DNA of 64,000 bases from Ampelocalamus luodianensis (taxonomy: Eukaryota > Streptophyta > Magnoliopsida > Poales > Poaceae), in assembly GCA_036346255.1 (NCBI GenBank), contig CM070632.1, positions 47,256,896 through 47,320,895 of the forward strand, in the 5' to 3' direction. Made by a program: the position numbers and the translations under genes. Shown here in pieces: positions 31,310 through 44,350 of this stretch. How positions within the stretch are numbered: the stretch's first letter is position 1; the number at the start of each line of letters is the position of its first letter. The notes beneath the pieces are model-generated. The model had not been told where the DNA came from. It saw only the letters and a list, made by a program, of their open reading frames with translations, and did no database searches.

Positions 31310-34300
31310 ATGGCCGCCCCCGGACCAGCCCCCGCCGGCGAGCTCCTCCGCATCGACCCGCTCGAACTCCGCTTCCCTTGTACGCACGCCCCATCCCTTC
31401 CTCCGCTTTATCTTTTTTCTTTCTTACAAAAAGATCCTTTTTTACCCTTTATTTCTACCGGCGTGGATTGATTTCTTCGTTATTTTCTCGTGTTTCCGGT
31501 GAGCAGTTGAGTTGAAGAAGCAGGTCTCGTGCTCGATGCAGCTGTCCAATCTCAGCGATGACTACATCGCCTTCAAGGTCCATTCGTCCTTTCCAGAAAT
31601 CCTTGGGTGTTTTATTTTTCTCCCGTATGAATTATATTGGAACCCTAGAGCCAGCGCAATACCAGGGGTAGGGGTGCAATAGGAGCGGATATGGTCGGAT
31701 ATCTCTGATCCTGTATCTCATTCTGAGACGTCGAAAAGTAAAACACTCAGTATATGCAGCAATCCACTAATCTGTTATCATGTTTCTAAGTTTCTAAGTG
31801 AAGTCACAATATATTTTCCTCATATGACCTGATATACGGATACATATGGAAGAATATTGCTCATCCCTTATCCTATTCTGCATTTTTTCTCCTCGGAATC
31901 GGACACGGATAGTGTCGGGTAACCCTTTATCTCTTCTGTATTCGCTCCGCAAGCTTTCGGTCAGTCGGCAATTATCCGCTCTATTTGCACTCCTAACCAG
32001 GGGTGCTTCGCTGTGTTGTACTATTTGATGTGTTATAGCATGGTATTATAGATGGCATTCTTGGAAAAGTGGAAATCTATTTTCCATGAATCGATTCATT
32101 GGATTTGACCTGATAGTGATCGAAAAATGTGATCTTTTGGATAGCTCTGTGATGATGCCTTCTAATGGAATGTTTTGATGCATTTTGGGCAATTGGAATT
32201 TACTTTTATTGGTTAATTGTGTGGCTTAAACAGTTTAGAGCTGTTTCTCTTTTTCTCCGGTTGCATTTCATATGGTCTGTTGTACAAGTCTTGGTGTTAT
32301 TTGATTGCCTAAACTCTAGAACTACAATTGAAGGCTTGAACCTTGGAGGGGTCATACTGTTGGCATATGGTACCATCGTCATTTGGTTCGACCCGTGGGA
32401 CACGTTTACTTTTGATTGCATTTTTGTAATGACTTTGTTTTCCTTGCCGTTTCATGGTTAGAGGTTTAAACCTTCTGGTGTTTAACTGCTTAAGATACTG
32501 GAATTGTTAGAGCTGTTTGTAATGGAGTTGACTATAATCCAGGCTTGTAAGAAATATGGATTCAAGGAGGCTGTGTTGTGTTTTTATATATTTCCTGTTA
32601 TCTTCATTGTTTCAGGTGAAAACTACAAGCCCAAAGAAGTATTCGGTGCGGCCCAACACAGGGGTTGTCTTGCCACGGTCTACCTGCGATGTTGTTGGTT
32701 TGTGCCTCTTAGCCCCAAGTAATTTTTATATGGTCGACCTATCCTCTTTTTGGTGATTTTTGTGCATTTGTATTGCTGCAGTGACAATGCAAGCACAGAG
32801 GGAGGCCCTGCCTGACATGCAGTGCAAAGATAAGTTCCTAGTCCAGAGCATCATTGCACCCTCTGGTGTAACAGTGAAGGATATCACAGGGGATATGGTA
32901 ATGTTTCTCTCTTAATATGTTTTTTGAAGAATGAAAAGGCATTACATATGTGAGGATTGAAGCATCAGTGGAGGGATTATTTTTTGAGCTGTAGATTTCC
33001 TTGTTTCTGTAGTATTATTTTTCGAAATTGACTTTGGAATGTTGGTTATTGAGTGTGGTGTTTGATGGCTTGACAGTTTACGAAGGAGTCTGGGAATAAG
33101 ATTGAAGAGGTGAAATTGCGAGTCACCTATGTTGCTCCTCCACAGCCACCATCTCCAGTTCCTGAGGAATCTGAAGAAGGTTCCCCGTCTAGGGTTTCTG
33201 AATCAGAAAACGGTGATGGTCCTGCTGGGGGTTTCACCAGAGTGAGTTACCATGATTGTTGAACTCATCCATCTATCATTTTCTCATTGTGAGGGAAATT
33301 TACTTGATTCTGAAATCATTGCAGGCACTGAGAGAACGCATTGAGCCTCAAGAAAAATCTTTAGAGGTCAGTTGTTAATTGTTATTATTCTCTTTAGGAT
33401 GTGACTTCATAACATGTTCACTCGTGATTTGTCTGAGCCATAATTTTGTTATTGCCTACTATTATATTTGTAGCTGGCAACTTGTATCCCAATACTGAAT
33501 ACAGTGACATGCTATTTTATGCTGTTCCCTGTGGTTTTGTGAGATTGTTTTGTGTTTTCCCTTATTCTTGATTCTTGAATTACTGCTATAGTGACACTGC
33601 AGTTATTATCGAGCAGTATAAAATGTCTTACTCTCAAGTATTGATATTGCAGGCTGGGGCTTTGATTTCCAAGTTGACCGAAGAAAAGAATTCTGCAATT
33701 CAACAGAGCCATAAAATTAGACAGGAACTTGTGAGTGCAGTATAGCATTTTGTCTTTCTAGCCTGTTGTATTGCGGCTCCATATTGGAAGTTGTGTAATT
33801 TTTTAAAATATGGAACATATCTAATGCAAATCACCACATACTAGGTGCTACCATTTTCGGGCATCAAATTAATACATAAAAAAAATCCAAAATAATTTAG
33901 AGGTCTCAAAGTGATCTAGCATAGTACTATCAATCTATCATATAAATTTAAGTCTAAATTCAATTGGCACTAAGAGAAATGCAAAAGGAGATATTTGCTG
34001 TGAACGGTATCTTGTTCTTCTGCCTATTATTTACAGTTGTCAGAAATTTCTCCTTTTCTGTTTCTGTATCACTGATTGAGTTTAGATGTATTTTTAGAAT
34101 ATTAATCTTGATTTGATGGCTGAACTAACAGAGTTATTACAATAAACTAGTTATATGGCACCATCATGAACCCCCGAAAAGCACAAAACTGTTGTGCTTT
34201 CAAAATTAAGAAACACCTGCGGTAATGGATATACCTGTTTATATTAAAATTGATGAATACAAAAGCTCCAAACTGTATAGAAAATGAACCTAAAACATGC

Positions 34301-35596
34301 GCAAGTAGGTCATATGTGCACATATGCCCAGCTGGGACAGGTGAGATGGGGTAAGGCGGACATATGTGCACCATGAACTGAGACAGGCTGTTGAGCCCAA
34401 GTTAGTCAACACCCAACTGTTTTAAGTTGGTTTTCCCATTCTAAATCTGGCAATATGGTGTTTACCATCTGCTAATGAAAAAGCTTTGAAAAGAAATTTT
34501 TTACACTCAATCCCATAGAGCAATCTACATAATCAACAGTTCTTTGTACTGTTTGCTTTTGCCACCTCAGCTCTACACTAGTTGGGATGAAGAATGTTCA
34601 ACTCCAGTTTACACATTTTCAAGATCACTAATGCCTCTTCAATTTATGTATTTTAAAGATTAAAGTGGTATTGAGTTTTCTTCTATAAACTCAAACTTTA
34701 TGTGGTGGGTTCTTTTTCTGTTATGGAGTAATTGTTTGTTTCTGCATTTCAACCTTAAACCAGATCCTATCTTTGATATTTTGATTAAATCTTCGTTATG
34801 TATGATTGTAGAAATTTGATAGTTTCAGTCTTTGATCTACCAAGTGAAGCAGAAGAGTTTGCACTGAGAACCACTTGTCCCACTCCCACACTTTTGGAAC
34901 CTCAAGAATGTCGCTAGTACTTCTGACAAACCACTTCTGCTCTCAATATAAGAAAGCCATTATAAATACTTTACATCCTGAACTACTCAATGTTAGAAAA
35001 GGTAACTGAACTAATGAAAAATACATGGAAGTATGGAACTTAACCTGAGCCCCGCCTGAGAAAGCTGAGACATGTAAGGGTTTCAGGGGTCATCTTAAAA
35101 ATAAAAATGAATTCATGATCTCATGGTTTGTAATCTCTCGGCGGTGAGAAAAAGCTGCAGTCAAGGAACATGCCATGTAACAAGTCGTTTATTCTGGTGA
35201 TCTTTTAGATTCCTCCATGCTGTTATGAACTTTAAGAACATGGGCATGACAAATTAAAGAATTACTGGTGCTGGTGCATTGATGAAGCCAATAGACAACG
35301 GGATGATAAGATGGTCTCCCCTCAAAGCTCAAGCGTTGTGCATAACCTCATGTGGTCAGGCTATGCTATTCTAGGATTTAGGTGTATAAAAGAACACAGA
35401 TGCAGTGAACAATGCATTTACTGATGTACCTTTTTGTTGAAAATTTATGATTCGGTGTTGTCATTTGTTTCTGTTCATATGGCAGGATATGATGAGACGG
35501 GAAATCAGCAAGAGGCGCGGTGGAGGGTTCTCCTTTGTAATTGTCATAATTGTTGCTTTGATGGGGATCTTCCTGGGCTATATGATGAAGTCATAA
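31310..35596 (+). CDS. VAP27: VAP27 / VAMP-associated protein (ER contact-site tether), 8 exons
   Basis: Exons 31310-31379, 31507-31577, 32616-32697, 32782-32897, 33077-33241, 33325-33366, 33653-33730 and 35486-35596 join in frame to 244 residues, all with GT-AG introns. Residues about 10-130 form the major sperm protein (MSP) domain: LLRIDPLELRFPFELKK, CSMQLSNLSDDYIAFKVKTT, PKKYSVRPNTGVVLPRSTCD, QCKDKFLVQS. A Pro/Ser/Glu-rich linker (about 135-160) precedes a coiled coil (about 170-218, including LISKLTEEKN) and a C-terminal anchor, FSFVIVIIVALMGIFLGYMM (223-242). The protein sits in the ER membrane and binds FFAT-motif partners, linking ER to plasma membrane, endosomes or cytoskeleton. The length and 8-exon layout suit a plant VAP27. 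The start is the first Met of the MAAPGPAPAGELL context after the CT-rich leader. The last intron is 1755 bp. No defect is seen. Confidence 0.95.
31669..31995. mobile_element. hAT-type MITE in VAP intron 2
   Basis: 327 bp with ends TAGGGGTGCAATAGGAGCGG and (reversed) TAGGAGTGCAAATAGAGCGG, flanked by the perfect 8 bp repeat accagggg (31661-31668 and 31996-32003). Subterminal CGGATA words occur inside. It is non-coding and lies wholly within an intron, so it should be spliced out. The TAGGGGTG end links it to the family at 15475. Confidence 0.88.
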
Positions 35597-37044
35597 TTCT
35601 TTCAGTCCTTATCCTTTGGCCATACCGAAGGGGACTGGACTCCATTCATGCAAGTTACGTTTGGGAAATCGAAAAGACCATTCGGATGAAATGTCGCGAA
35701 GTTCTCCTTTCTGTTTTGTCAATATAGGAGTGCGTGTGTGAGAAATGTTGAGCCAGTTTAAGCTTCTTTTGTTATAAATTTCATTGGGTGAGTTGTGCGC
35801 TTTGCTGACGCTGTAACTTGGAAAATGCATTAATTGCTTTTGTTCACAGTTTACCTTGTCGATGTGAAATTGTCAATCTGGATATGTTTTACATGTATGC
35901 TGAACTTGCAAGGGTAAATCCGTTTTGTCACACAGTAATATTCTTTTCCATTCTCTGAAAGAAAGAAGTGGTTTCTCTTAGGAAGAAGAAACATGTCATA
36001 CAAAAGCTCTGAACAATTTATTCTCTGCTTGCACTTGCCGTCATCCATGCATGCTTGAAGTTTAAAAAAACATTCTGGCAACTTGTCTTGATGTGATGAA
36101 ATACTGAGCTTTCATGATTGTGCTTATGTTACGGTTCTTAACACGTGTGGTTAAACATGGTGTGGCCTTAATTCCATGTCAATAGGCACAAGGAGATAAG
36201 TACCCAAAAAAATGAAAGAATAGCTGCAGCTTTTTCTCCAATTCAAAGAATAGATGATACAAGACAAGATTGCACTTCATCAGTCCAGCAAACGGATGCC
36301 ACGAAGTTCTAAATTTTGCATTTTGTTGGTCTAACAAATATCAAAATACTCCAAGTTAGGTGAATGCAAGTTATGCAACAACGCGATAAACTACAAATTA
36401 TCTTTCAACAAAACTGATAACAGATGAAGAAATATGTGTACACCAGTTTTTCTTGCAAAAACACTTTCCCGAAACCTCAATTCAAAATTTTCTCAAATCT
36501 TCTCAACAAAGTGTTCAAATAAAAGGTTCCGTCCCTCAAGTTTGAGCCTAGCGCAAAAGCCAATTCAAAATTTTCTATATACATGTAAAATAGGAGGCCA
36601 ACATGGCCAGCAGATATATCATCTTGATCTTGTACAAAGGGAGGTTCCCTTTCTACCCTAAACTAAACAACAATCACATACAAGCTTAAATATCTAGTAA
36701 TACAAGCAACACAGGCCCAACCTTATTACCCGACATATTTACAAGGCGCCTAAAAAACCTATATTTGGGTTCAGAAACTTTTGAGGTGTTTTCACCTCTA
36801 TCTTGTAAACCCAAAAAAAAAATCTGAACGCGCACTTTCTCTACCTTCTGCTACTCTTCCTGGAGTTGCATGGAGCATATCACTCGGCGACCACATCTCC
36901 CTTGCTTATTTCAGCCTCACACCAGAGGCGATGAAGAAGGTGGTGGGAAGCGTGCAACTTCTTGCCAAGCATCCTCTGGAACTACGAAAATTGACTCCAT
37001 AGCACATACCATTTCTTGAGCGCGACTAGATTGTACCTACAGTA
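35597..37044. other. 3' flanks of the two convergent genes
   Basis: VAP 3' UTR and downstream region, then the presumed 3' UTR of the transporter on the minus strand. AT-rich with no reading frame worth calling and no repeat that I recognise. The two stop codons are about 1.45 kb apart. Confidence 0.6.
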
Positions 37045-38698
37045 TTACACTTCATCTGAGTAGGCAACTTGCGCATCTGCGACATCCTTGAACTCATCCT
37101 TGAACTCATTGGAGGGCTCCTTTCCCCTTAGCTCAGTGTAGACAAGCTGTGTCAAGAGGAGCCCAGCAAGGAAAGCTGCTGCCATCAACATTGTGAACAC
37201 AGCGCTCCAGCTTTTCGATGAGATGTATCCTGTCAACAATGGCCCGATGGCAGCGCCAACAGATCCTGTCCCATCAATGATTGCTGTCACAGTGGCCAGT
37301 GCCCGGGAATTACCATTCAATGAGCTGTGAGTGCCAAGGTCAGCTGACACTGCAGTTGTGATCAGGGCATAAGGGCCATTGACAAACACGCCAGTGATGA
37401 ACATGAGGCAAATGTTCCACACTATCGACATGCTTCCATATGTGCGGTACAAGAAGAGGGCGGGTATCGCACAATACATGAAGCTAGCAGCTGTGGTTGC
37501 TCGTGCATTTAAACGATCGGAGATGTGACCGGCAAGGACTCCTCCCAACACACCTCCAACATCAAAGATTGTTGATAAGCTGCCAGCCATCGCATCGGAG
37601 AGGTACTCGCTGCCAATAGCTGAAACAAGTAAATGCCTATTAGGAATGCATACTTACAGGGCAGCTTCAGTTATAACAAAAAAAAAAAAGGATTCCAATT
37701 GCTACTGAAGCATCTAAGGAAAACAATTCCATACAGATTTGAAGCATGAATAAGAACTTACGTGTATGGCTTATGTAGAATGGTAGCCAATACAGGAAGG
37801 TGTATGCAACCAGTTTGGAGAAGAAGAGGCAGAGAGCAAATGGTGCAACTCCAGGAATCCTCCATGCCTCTAAGAAACCTACTGCCTTATGTTTCACTTC
37901 TTGGCCTGGTTCCAAAAGGGGCTCCTTTGTGGTATCCTTGTCAGAGTTTATCTCCCCATCATCAATGGCCATCTCCATAACCTCAGGACTAACGGGCAAG
38001 AAGATAAACACCATCAACCCAACAAAAGCCATTATAAGGCTGGGGATGGCAAATGACCAGCCCCACCCAAACTTCAGCAGAAATGCAGCCAACAGTGAAC
38101 CGGATATGTTTCCGATAGAAGTATGTGCATTCCATATACCCAAAATCAATCCCCTCTTGCTCTTCCCAAACCAGTTTCCAACAACTGCAACAACTGAAGG
38201 CCATCCAGTTGATTGAAATAAACCAGAAATCATCTGAATAACCAGGAAATAGTAGAAGTTGTGGATATTTAGCCAATATCCAGCACCAAAGAAGGCAGTG
38301 AATATGGCAGTACCAAGCATGCCAATTGTTAGAAAGATCCTTAAATCCATGCGGTCACCAAGATGCCCAGCAAAGAACATCCCACAAGAGTACACCGCAA
38401 GGAATGCGACATCTATCTCACCAAGCAATGCTGAACCATCAACGGTGTTAAACGGCAACCAACCAATGTTAAGAGTGTTTTGTGTGTGCAATCGTCCCCA
38501 TGGAGAGAACCCCACCTTCGTCTGGGGATCAAGCGCACTCTTAACAATGCTTGTTATCTTCCGAGTCATATGAAAGCAAGTGTACGCAAAGAATGTAAGG
38601 ACCAAGACAAGCGTCTGGTAACTTCTTAGCGCATTGACACCTCCAAATAACCGAAGACCGGGAGGTTTCCTACTCGTCATCTCATGAGATTGAGCCAT
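37045..38698 (-). CDS. Glycerol-3-phosphate transporter-type MFS protein (SLC37 family), 2 coding exons
   Basis: Exon 1 is 38698-37762 and exon 2 is 37619-37045, joined by a GT-AG intron (37620-37761) to give 503 residues. The first transmembrane helix is near [19 protein letters not shown] (29-47). An MFS loop motif, [10 protein letters not shown], is at 111-120 and [10 protein letters not shown] at 174-183. A hydrophilic central loop (about 240-278, with an acidic [10 protein letters not shown] and [10 protein letters not shown]) separates two six-helix halves. Exon 2 starts at [16 protein letters not shown] and includes [19 protein letters not shown], a second motif-A-like loop. The family exchanges phosphate esters for phosphate; Arabidopsis relatives (G3Pp1-5) respond to phosphate supply. 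The plant proteins are membrane-located but substrate specificity cannot be read here. The frame is intact and the full length fits. It ends in a polar tail ...[11 protein letters not shown]. Confidence 0.93.
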
Positions 38699-39905
38699 GA
38701 GAACACAAGAGTGCTTACAAAGGACACAGTGCAGTTAGCGGCGGAGCTGAGAGACGATTCTTGATACAAGAGTGATTACCACCTGAAAGCATCAAAGGAG
38801 GATGTAAGTAAGACAATGGGCAAATGGAGCACATCGATTGCATGTTGAGATAGACAACCGAAGTATACACCTCTTAATTAGTAACATAAATAAGCAACCA
38901 CGCTTTAAAAAAACCCTTAAAACCACTGATCCAAATTTATGCATCCAATGATCCAAATCATCTCAACATATTTTACAAATTGATCCATCAGTTTACTAGT
39001 CAAGTTCAATGATCACAAGTGCAAGGCATCCAGTAGACAAGTGGAAACAGAAATGTTTCTTGCTCTTGTTCCCTACCATAACCAAGATCATGCCATCTAT
39101 GACCCTGATCTTATCATCCACAAAGTACTCCTTTTTTTGTTATCCCCAATACCAAAAATCAATCAAATTTTCACCAAGTAAGTAAAAGCTCCTTTTCACC
39201 CCCTTTATTAGCGCACATGCGTACCTTAGCAGACAATTAACTTAGACTTGACTCTTAAGTATCATACTGTTATTGACCTGGGAAAAGGTTACCAAGTGGA
39301 TGCAGGTAAAAAGATGATTTGACCTCAATCTCCTTACCAAAAAAAATCACAGGTTTCATCACACGAACTAAACTTTTCCATTCCCAATCCAACAATTATT
39401 ATTGAAATGCCACATCCAACGCTCTCAATCAGCACAGTCAGCAGAACAAGGCACCTAATACAGCTCCCCGTTCAGGAAAAGAGGAAACCATCTTTTCCCA
39501 TGGGACCTTCACCAAATCCACCCCAATTCCCTGCCCTGGGCTCCAATCAAAACCTCCCCAAAACCCAGTTCGCCATGCCAAATAGGGAACCAAGCGATCC
39601 CAAAGAACCAACAAAACAAGCTACGGATTGGCCTCAGAATCAGCAAGAACTAATCAGCACGGGAAATTATCAAGAACCGGGGTTCGGGCAAGAACGGACC
39701 TCCGCGGAAGGCGAGAGACTCCTGGCGCCGCGAGGCCCGCCGATCTGCGCCGGGCGAGATGGATCGCGGGGGGTTTGATTGGGTTTAGCGGGAATGTGAG
39801 CGCAATGGGATGGGATGGGAGGAGGGAGAAGAATCCGTGTTCTTGAGCTCTCGGTTTTTTGGGTGGTTCGAAGTATTCGAGCGAGGAGGCTTTCTCGCAT
39901 TTATT
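38699..39905 (-). promoter_or_regulatory. 5' leader (probable intron) and promoter of the transporter gene
   Basis: Upstream of the ATG, the minus strand shows a likely acceptor near 38790 (CTTTCAG then GTGGTAATC) after an AT-rich 0.9 kb stretch. Further up is a GC-rich segment (39680-39880) typical of a first non-coding exon, with a candidate donor GAG|GTCCGT near 39702. An AT-rich element (TAAATAAATGC) near 39893-39905 could be the TATA region. This suggests a 5' UTR intron, but exon ends are inferred only. Confidence 0.5.
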
Positions 39906-40267
39906 TAGATGCTACGTTAAGTTTTCCGAGATATTTACGATGCTGCCCTTGGACCGTAATGCCCTTTGCTTCAGTAGCACCAGTCTTCCGGTAGGGAAAT
40001 AGATCCTTTGCCTCGAAGGATTCAAACGCATAAGGATCTCGTATGCGATATCCAAAGTGAAGTTTGATCAATTGCTATAATATTTTTGTTACGGTGTTTT
40101 CCGCTATATTTTTGCTAGAGTGAACAGACCGAACAAATTTGATAAGATCATATACTACACACTAAGGAGACGATAAAATCAAAGGTCTTGTTTGAAACAT
40201 GCCTAGCATCAGTCTATCGAATGCCATGTGCATGTTGGAAATAGCTGGACGCATATTTCGATTTTCT

Positions 40268-41320
40268 CTGTGTTTGTGTTCAGTTCAAATGTGAGCGAAA
40301 GACGGTGCTTATTTTCCATGTGCCTTTGACCTGTGAGAATTCGCATTCATGTATCGAAAAACCGTCGAATATAGTTTTGCTTTGGTACGCCTCACCAATT
40401 ATATGCACGGTGGAGGGGGGGCAGTTCTGTCATAAGCGCACCAATTATATGCACAGTGGAAGGCAAGAATGGCATCCGAATATTCCATTCCCGCCACGGG
40501 GATTATACCCCGCGTGCCGTGCCGTGTGGATCACACCCTCCGCCCCCCGCGCCGTCTCCCACACGGGTGGCCACACGACCGAGGCCTCAGACATCATTCA
40601 TGTCCTCACGACTCAATGCTACTGTTGGTAGGAGTTGGTACTATCTCTGCTGTGATCATGAATTCTGAAATCCGGCATGGATTATTCAGCCACTTCATTG
40701 CTCACACACCAGCCATTCTTGGGAACCGGATACTGTGCGTTGCCGCGTCCTAATGGCACGATCTAGATCGAGCAATACAGTATCAGTGAATATGCAATGT
40801 TTTTATAGTATTTTGCTATAGTATAGTACTACCGTGGCGTGCTGTCCGGTAGTCTCTACCGCAACGTTTGAGAATCCGGATCCTTACGTTGGATGCTGTC
40901 CTTGTCCATGGCCATGGCCAGATGGCCTTGCTCCTCCAGCTCAAACGCCACGTCGCCGCCACCGTCCAGGATTATTTTCTTTGGGAAAGTTTGGCTACGA
41001 GATCTAGCATTCACAGTTAGAAAATGGGCACCCGCATTCTATCCCAGGTGAGGGCGCCATGCTCGATTCCTCCACCGGGCAGGGTTTCATGTTTTTCTAG
41101 GGTGACCAGGAATCATGTATAATACAGATACGACTATTGTCTTTATACTCCTCCATGTCATCTAGAGACAGATGTAAAGACAACTTTTACAATTATTTGT
41201 TTCTTTAGACTCTATATGTTCTTTTTTACATGACGTTCTTGACTTTTCACGGTCTCCAATATACATCTTTAACTATTACTTTTTATAACTTCATATTAAG
41301 ATGTGCTAATAAAATTATAA
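40268..41320 (+). repeat. Segmental duplication, copy A
   Basis: Parallels 41953-42905 in the same orientation. Shared words include GTTCAGTTCAAATGTGAGC, AAAACCGTCGAATATAGTTT, CACCAATTATATGCACAGTG, GAAATCCGGCATGGATTATT and TTTTCTAGGGTGACC. Copy A has extra internal sequence (for example 40880-41040). No gene is seen; the frames at 40305-40753 fall in this repeat and are not conserved between copies. Confidence 0.85.
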
Positions 41321-41468
41321 CATTATGAAAATATTTTGAACGACAAATCTAGTGATACAATTTTCTTATAGTCAATCTACGCAGTTTTAAACCTATTGGC
41401 GGCCAAACTTTAGAAAGTTTGACCGCACGTATTCTAAAACGTCAAGTGAAAAAGGACGGAAGGAGTAT
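41144..41468. mobile_element. Stowaway-like MITE
   Basis: It begins TACTCCTCCATGTCA and ends AAAAGGACGGAAGGAGTA, the ACGGAGGGAGTA-type terminus of grass Stowaway (Tc1/mariner) MITEs. Internal words such as AAAGTTTGACCGCACGTATT also suit that family. Its left part is present in copy B as well, so it may predate the duplication. Confidence 0.5.
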
Positions 41469-41952
41469 GTCTCTGTGGGATCCTATAATCTTTTAATTAT
41501 TGAATGAAAAGAGCATTTATTATAGACAATAACTCATACAATAATGTTCTGTGCTATCTATGAGGTCTTCTTTCCACGAAGAGACAACTAAACTTTCTCT
41601 CCTATGTTAGCAAAAATCATGCATGACAAAGCTTATAGCCAATTGACGTCGACACGTGTCCTCGTCCATGCCATGGGTGCGCAGACACCCTCATCCCCTC
41701 TCCTGGAGAGGGGACTTCCAACACATGTCCTCATCCCATCTTTTGGAGAGGAGACTTCCCTCATATTGTTAATTAATTACGATTAAATTGATTATGACTA
41801 AATAATTACAACCAATTAATAACGACTAACTAACTATGAGGGAAGTTTCCACCGTGGCACGAACGAAGATTAATTAATTGAACCTGTGTAATTAAATACA
41901 TTGTGGCTAATTAATTTAGACATAATTTATTATTTATAATTAATTAGTGGTA
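41469..41952. other. AT-rich spacer between duplication copies
   Basis: Contains a short imperfect direct repeat (about 41690-41725 and 41731-41762, each with GGAGAGG-GACTTCC) and TTAATTAATTA-rich sequence. No gene is visible. Confidence 0.6.
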
Positions 41953-42905
41953 GTTCAGTTCAAATGTGAGCAAAAGATGGTGTCTACTTTCGTATTCATG
42001 TATTGAAAAACCGTCGAATATAGTTTTGCTTGGTACGCCTCAGACAGTGGATGCACCAATTATATGCACAGTGGAAGGGACAGGGCCGTGCTGCCATAAG
42101 CGCCGCAGATGGAGGGCGAATGGGGAAGCCAAGAATAGTATCCGAATATTCTATTCCCGCCACGGGAATTGTACCCCGCGTGCCGTGTGGATTTCCCCTT
42201 GCGCCGCGTCACACGTGTCCGTCTCCCACACGGGAGGCCACACGGCCTCGTCCTCAGACATCATCGTGTCCTCACGACTCAATGCTACTGTTAGTAGGGG
42301 TTTGTACTATCTCTGCTGTGAATCTGAATTCTGAAATCCGGCATGGATTATTCAGCCACTTCATTGCTCACACACCAGCCATTCTGCTGGGAAACGGATA
42401 CTCTGTATTCCTAATGCGCGAACGATCTAGATCCATCGATACAGTAACAAAGCTGCAAAATCGGTCTAGTATTTTCTCCGTCACAGTGAGCGCGCAATAT
42501 TTTTATAGTATTTTGTTACAGTATTACTATCAAATACTGTTTATACAGTATTCTCTGCGGCAACGGCAGAGAAAGAATCCAGATCCTTGCTATCCGTGTC
42601 CATGGCCTTGCTCCTGCAGCTCAAACGACACGTCGTCGTTGCCACCGTCCAGGATTATCACAGTTAGAAACGATTCCCCCACCGGGCAGGAATTCATGGT
42701 TTTCTAGGGTGACCGGGAAGCATGCACGGTAACAGAGACGACTCCTCTATGTCATCTAGAGATAGGTGTAAAGACAATTTCTACAGTGCTTTGTTTCTTA
42801 AGATTCTATTGGTTCTTTTTTACATGGCATTCTTAACTTTTCATGGTCTCTAAGATAAAACTTTATCTGTTACTTTTTATAACTTTATATTAAGATATAG
42901 TAATA
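41953..42905 (+). repeat. Segmental duplication, copy B
   Basis: Second copy of 40268-41320, starting GTTCAGTTCAAATGTGAGC at 41955. It includes a 21 bp GTGGATGCAC-containing segment absent from copy A, and lacks other parts of A. The spacing of 1.69 kb between starts indicates a local tandem event followed by divergence. Confidence 0.85.
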
Positions 42906-43019
42906 ATGAAATTCTGGATGCCTGATTCCCAGGCGTGGATACTGGATGCATTATATGGCGTGTGTGTGTGAGCGCATGAAATTCTGGCCGTCGCTTCCAA
43001 GAAAAGACCAACGATCTAA

Positions 43020-43256
43020 GGGTGTGTTTGTTTCTGGACCCGGCGGCAAGTTGTCTGGCCAAGCCTCTCCCTGGAAGTTGTTGGCTCGTTGCTTGGTTTC
43101 CTCCATGCATCGGCTGCCAGGCCCAGGCATCCAAAACCAGTGTCTGGGAGTAGCGTTTGGGAGCCAGCTGCTCCATCCACCGTTCGTAACTTTGATCCAT
43201 CGCTCTATTTTTTATTTACTAATTTCAGGCCCAGTCTTTCAACCAAACAACACATC
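43020..43256. mobile_element. Possible Tourist/hAT-like MITE
   Basis: It starts GGGTGTGTTTGTTTCTGG and ends with CAACCAAACAACACA, roughly inverse to each other, with GC-rich interior words CCAGGCCCAGGCATCC. Terminal pairing is imperfect and no target duplication could be defined. Confidence 0.3.
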
Positions 43257-43859
43257 TTCAAATTTGTCTGATGAAGTAAAAATCATCTACTTTCTAGACT
43301 ACCTTCAGACACTACTTTTTCTCAAACATAAAATCCAGGACACCAACCTAACAAACCCTAAGCTAAGCTGCCCAGAGTATGCTAGACAATGCACCCACGT
43401 ATCAACGAGGGAAATGGAAGCGTCCACTCTAGAGCCCAGGTACAGGAAGGCTGGTGCCGATCGGTCGATGAGAAATACGGTTGCGTGATGCACCGACGAT
43501 TATCGGAGCCTGAAGGGAAGCCAAGCGTGGTCATAAGTACAGAAAAACTCAAATTAATCAAACCAATGCCCGGCCGGTATACATGGTTATCCAGGCGTGC
43601 GCATCTTGCTTTCCGGTTGGCGTGCGGCGCCGAATTAAATAACAGTGACGCTGTTGTCGCTGCTGAACTGATAATGTTGATAATTTGTGTGTAGATACAG
43701 AGAATTGCATGATAGGCAGAGCTAAGTAGCTAGCTAGCATGTTGCGGTGATGAGGACGGACGACGCTAGTAATAGCCGCAGGATCTGGCTAGGGCCGGTG
43801 AGCTCAGCGCAGGCACGCCAGCCGAGGATGCGGATCCTTCGTATTACTGCAAAGCCCCG

Positions 43860-44350
43860 TGTGAACAGTATAGTGTGAGAAGGTGAACAGTGTTGTATTT
43901 AAGAGGGTTATTAGGTAATTTCTCAATTGAGAAAAGAAGAAATGGAAAAAGAAAATAAAAGGGTGTGAGGCCCACTTGTCGGTGAAAAAAAAGAGGATGG
44001 AATAAGGTTGGAGACTCCTATCCTCGCGTGCGGCATGGGCGACCTTCTCGCGGCCCGTGCACCCAGGGACGCCTGGGGGGTGCGGGGGGCGAAGCCCCCT
44101 CGCGGTATGGATCCTAGTCGAATTAGGGTTTCCCTGATATATATATTTCCTGTAAGCCGCTGTTTGGGATATTGAATTAGAGTTGTAAATCCCCAGCATT
44201 GTAACCTTACCCCGACATAGTGAAGATTGTTGCTGGCTGGCGCCCGTGGTTTTTTCCCTCTCGCATTGAGAGGGTTTTCCACGTTAAATCTCGTGTCTCT
44301 CTGCGATTGATCTTGTTTACTTCGTCGTTCCTCCGCCGTCGCGTATAACA
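43860..44350 (+). mobile_element. Probable solo copia LTR
   Basis: The segment begins TGTGAACAGT and ends CGTATAACA. It has a TATA-like TGATATATATATTTCC at 44135-44151 and a downstream half with GGCGCCCGTGGTTTTTTCCC and TTCCACGTTAAATCTCGTG, a pattern common near the 3' end of grass copia LTRs. The flanks ccccg (43855-43859) and caccg (44351-44355) match at 4 of 5 bases. No PBS or pol follows. Confidence 0.5.

Noticed and set aside
32504..32756. Plus-strand frames around VAP exon 3
   Set aside because: They read through intron sequence. The real exon is 32616-32697 in the VAP frame.
37762..38573. Plus-strand ORFs over the transporter gene
   Set aside because: Antisense shadows of an intact MFS coding sequence.
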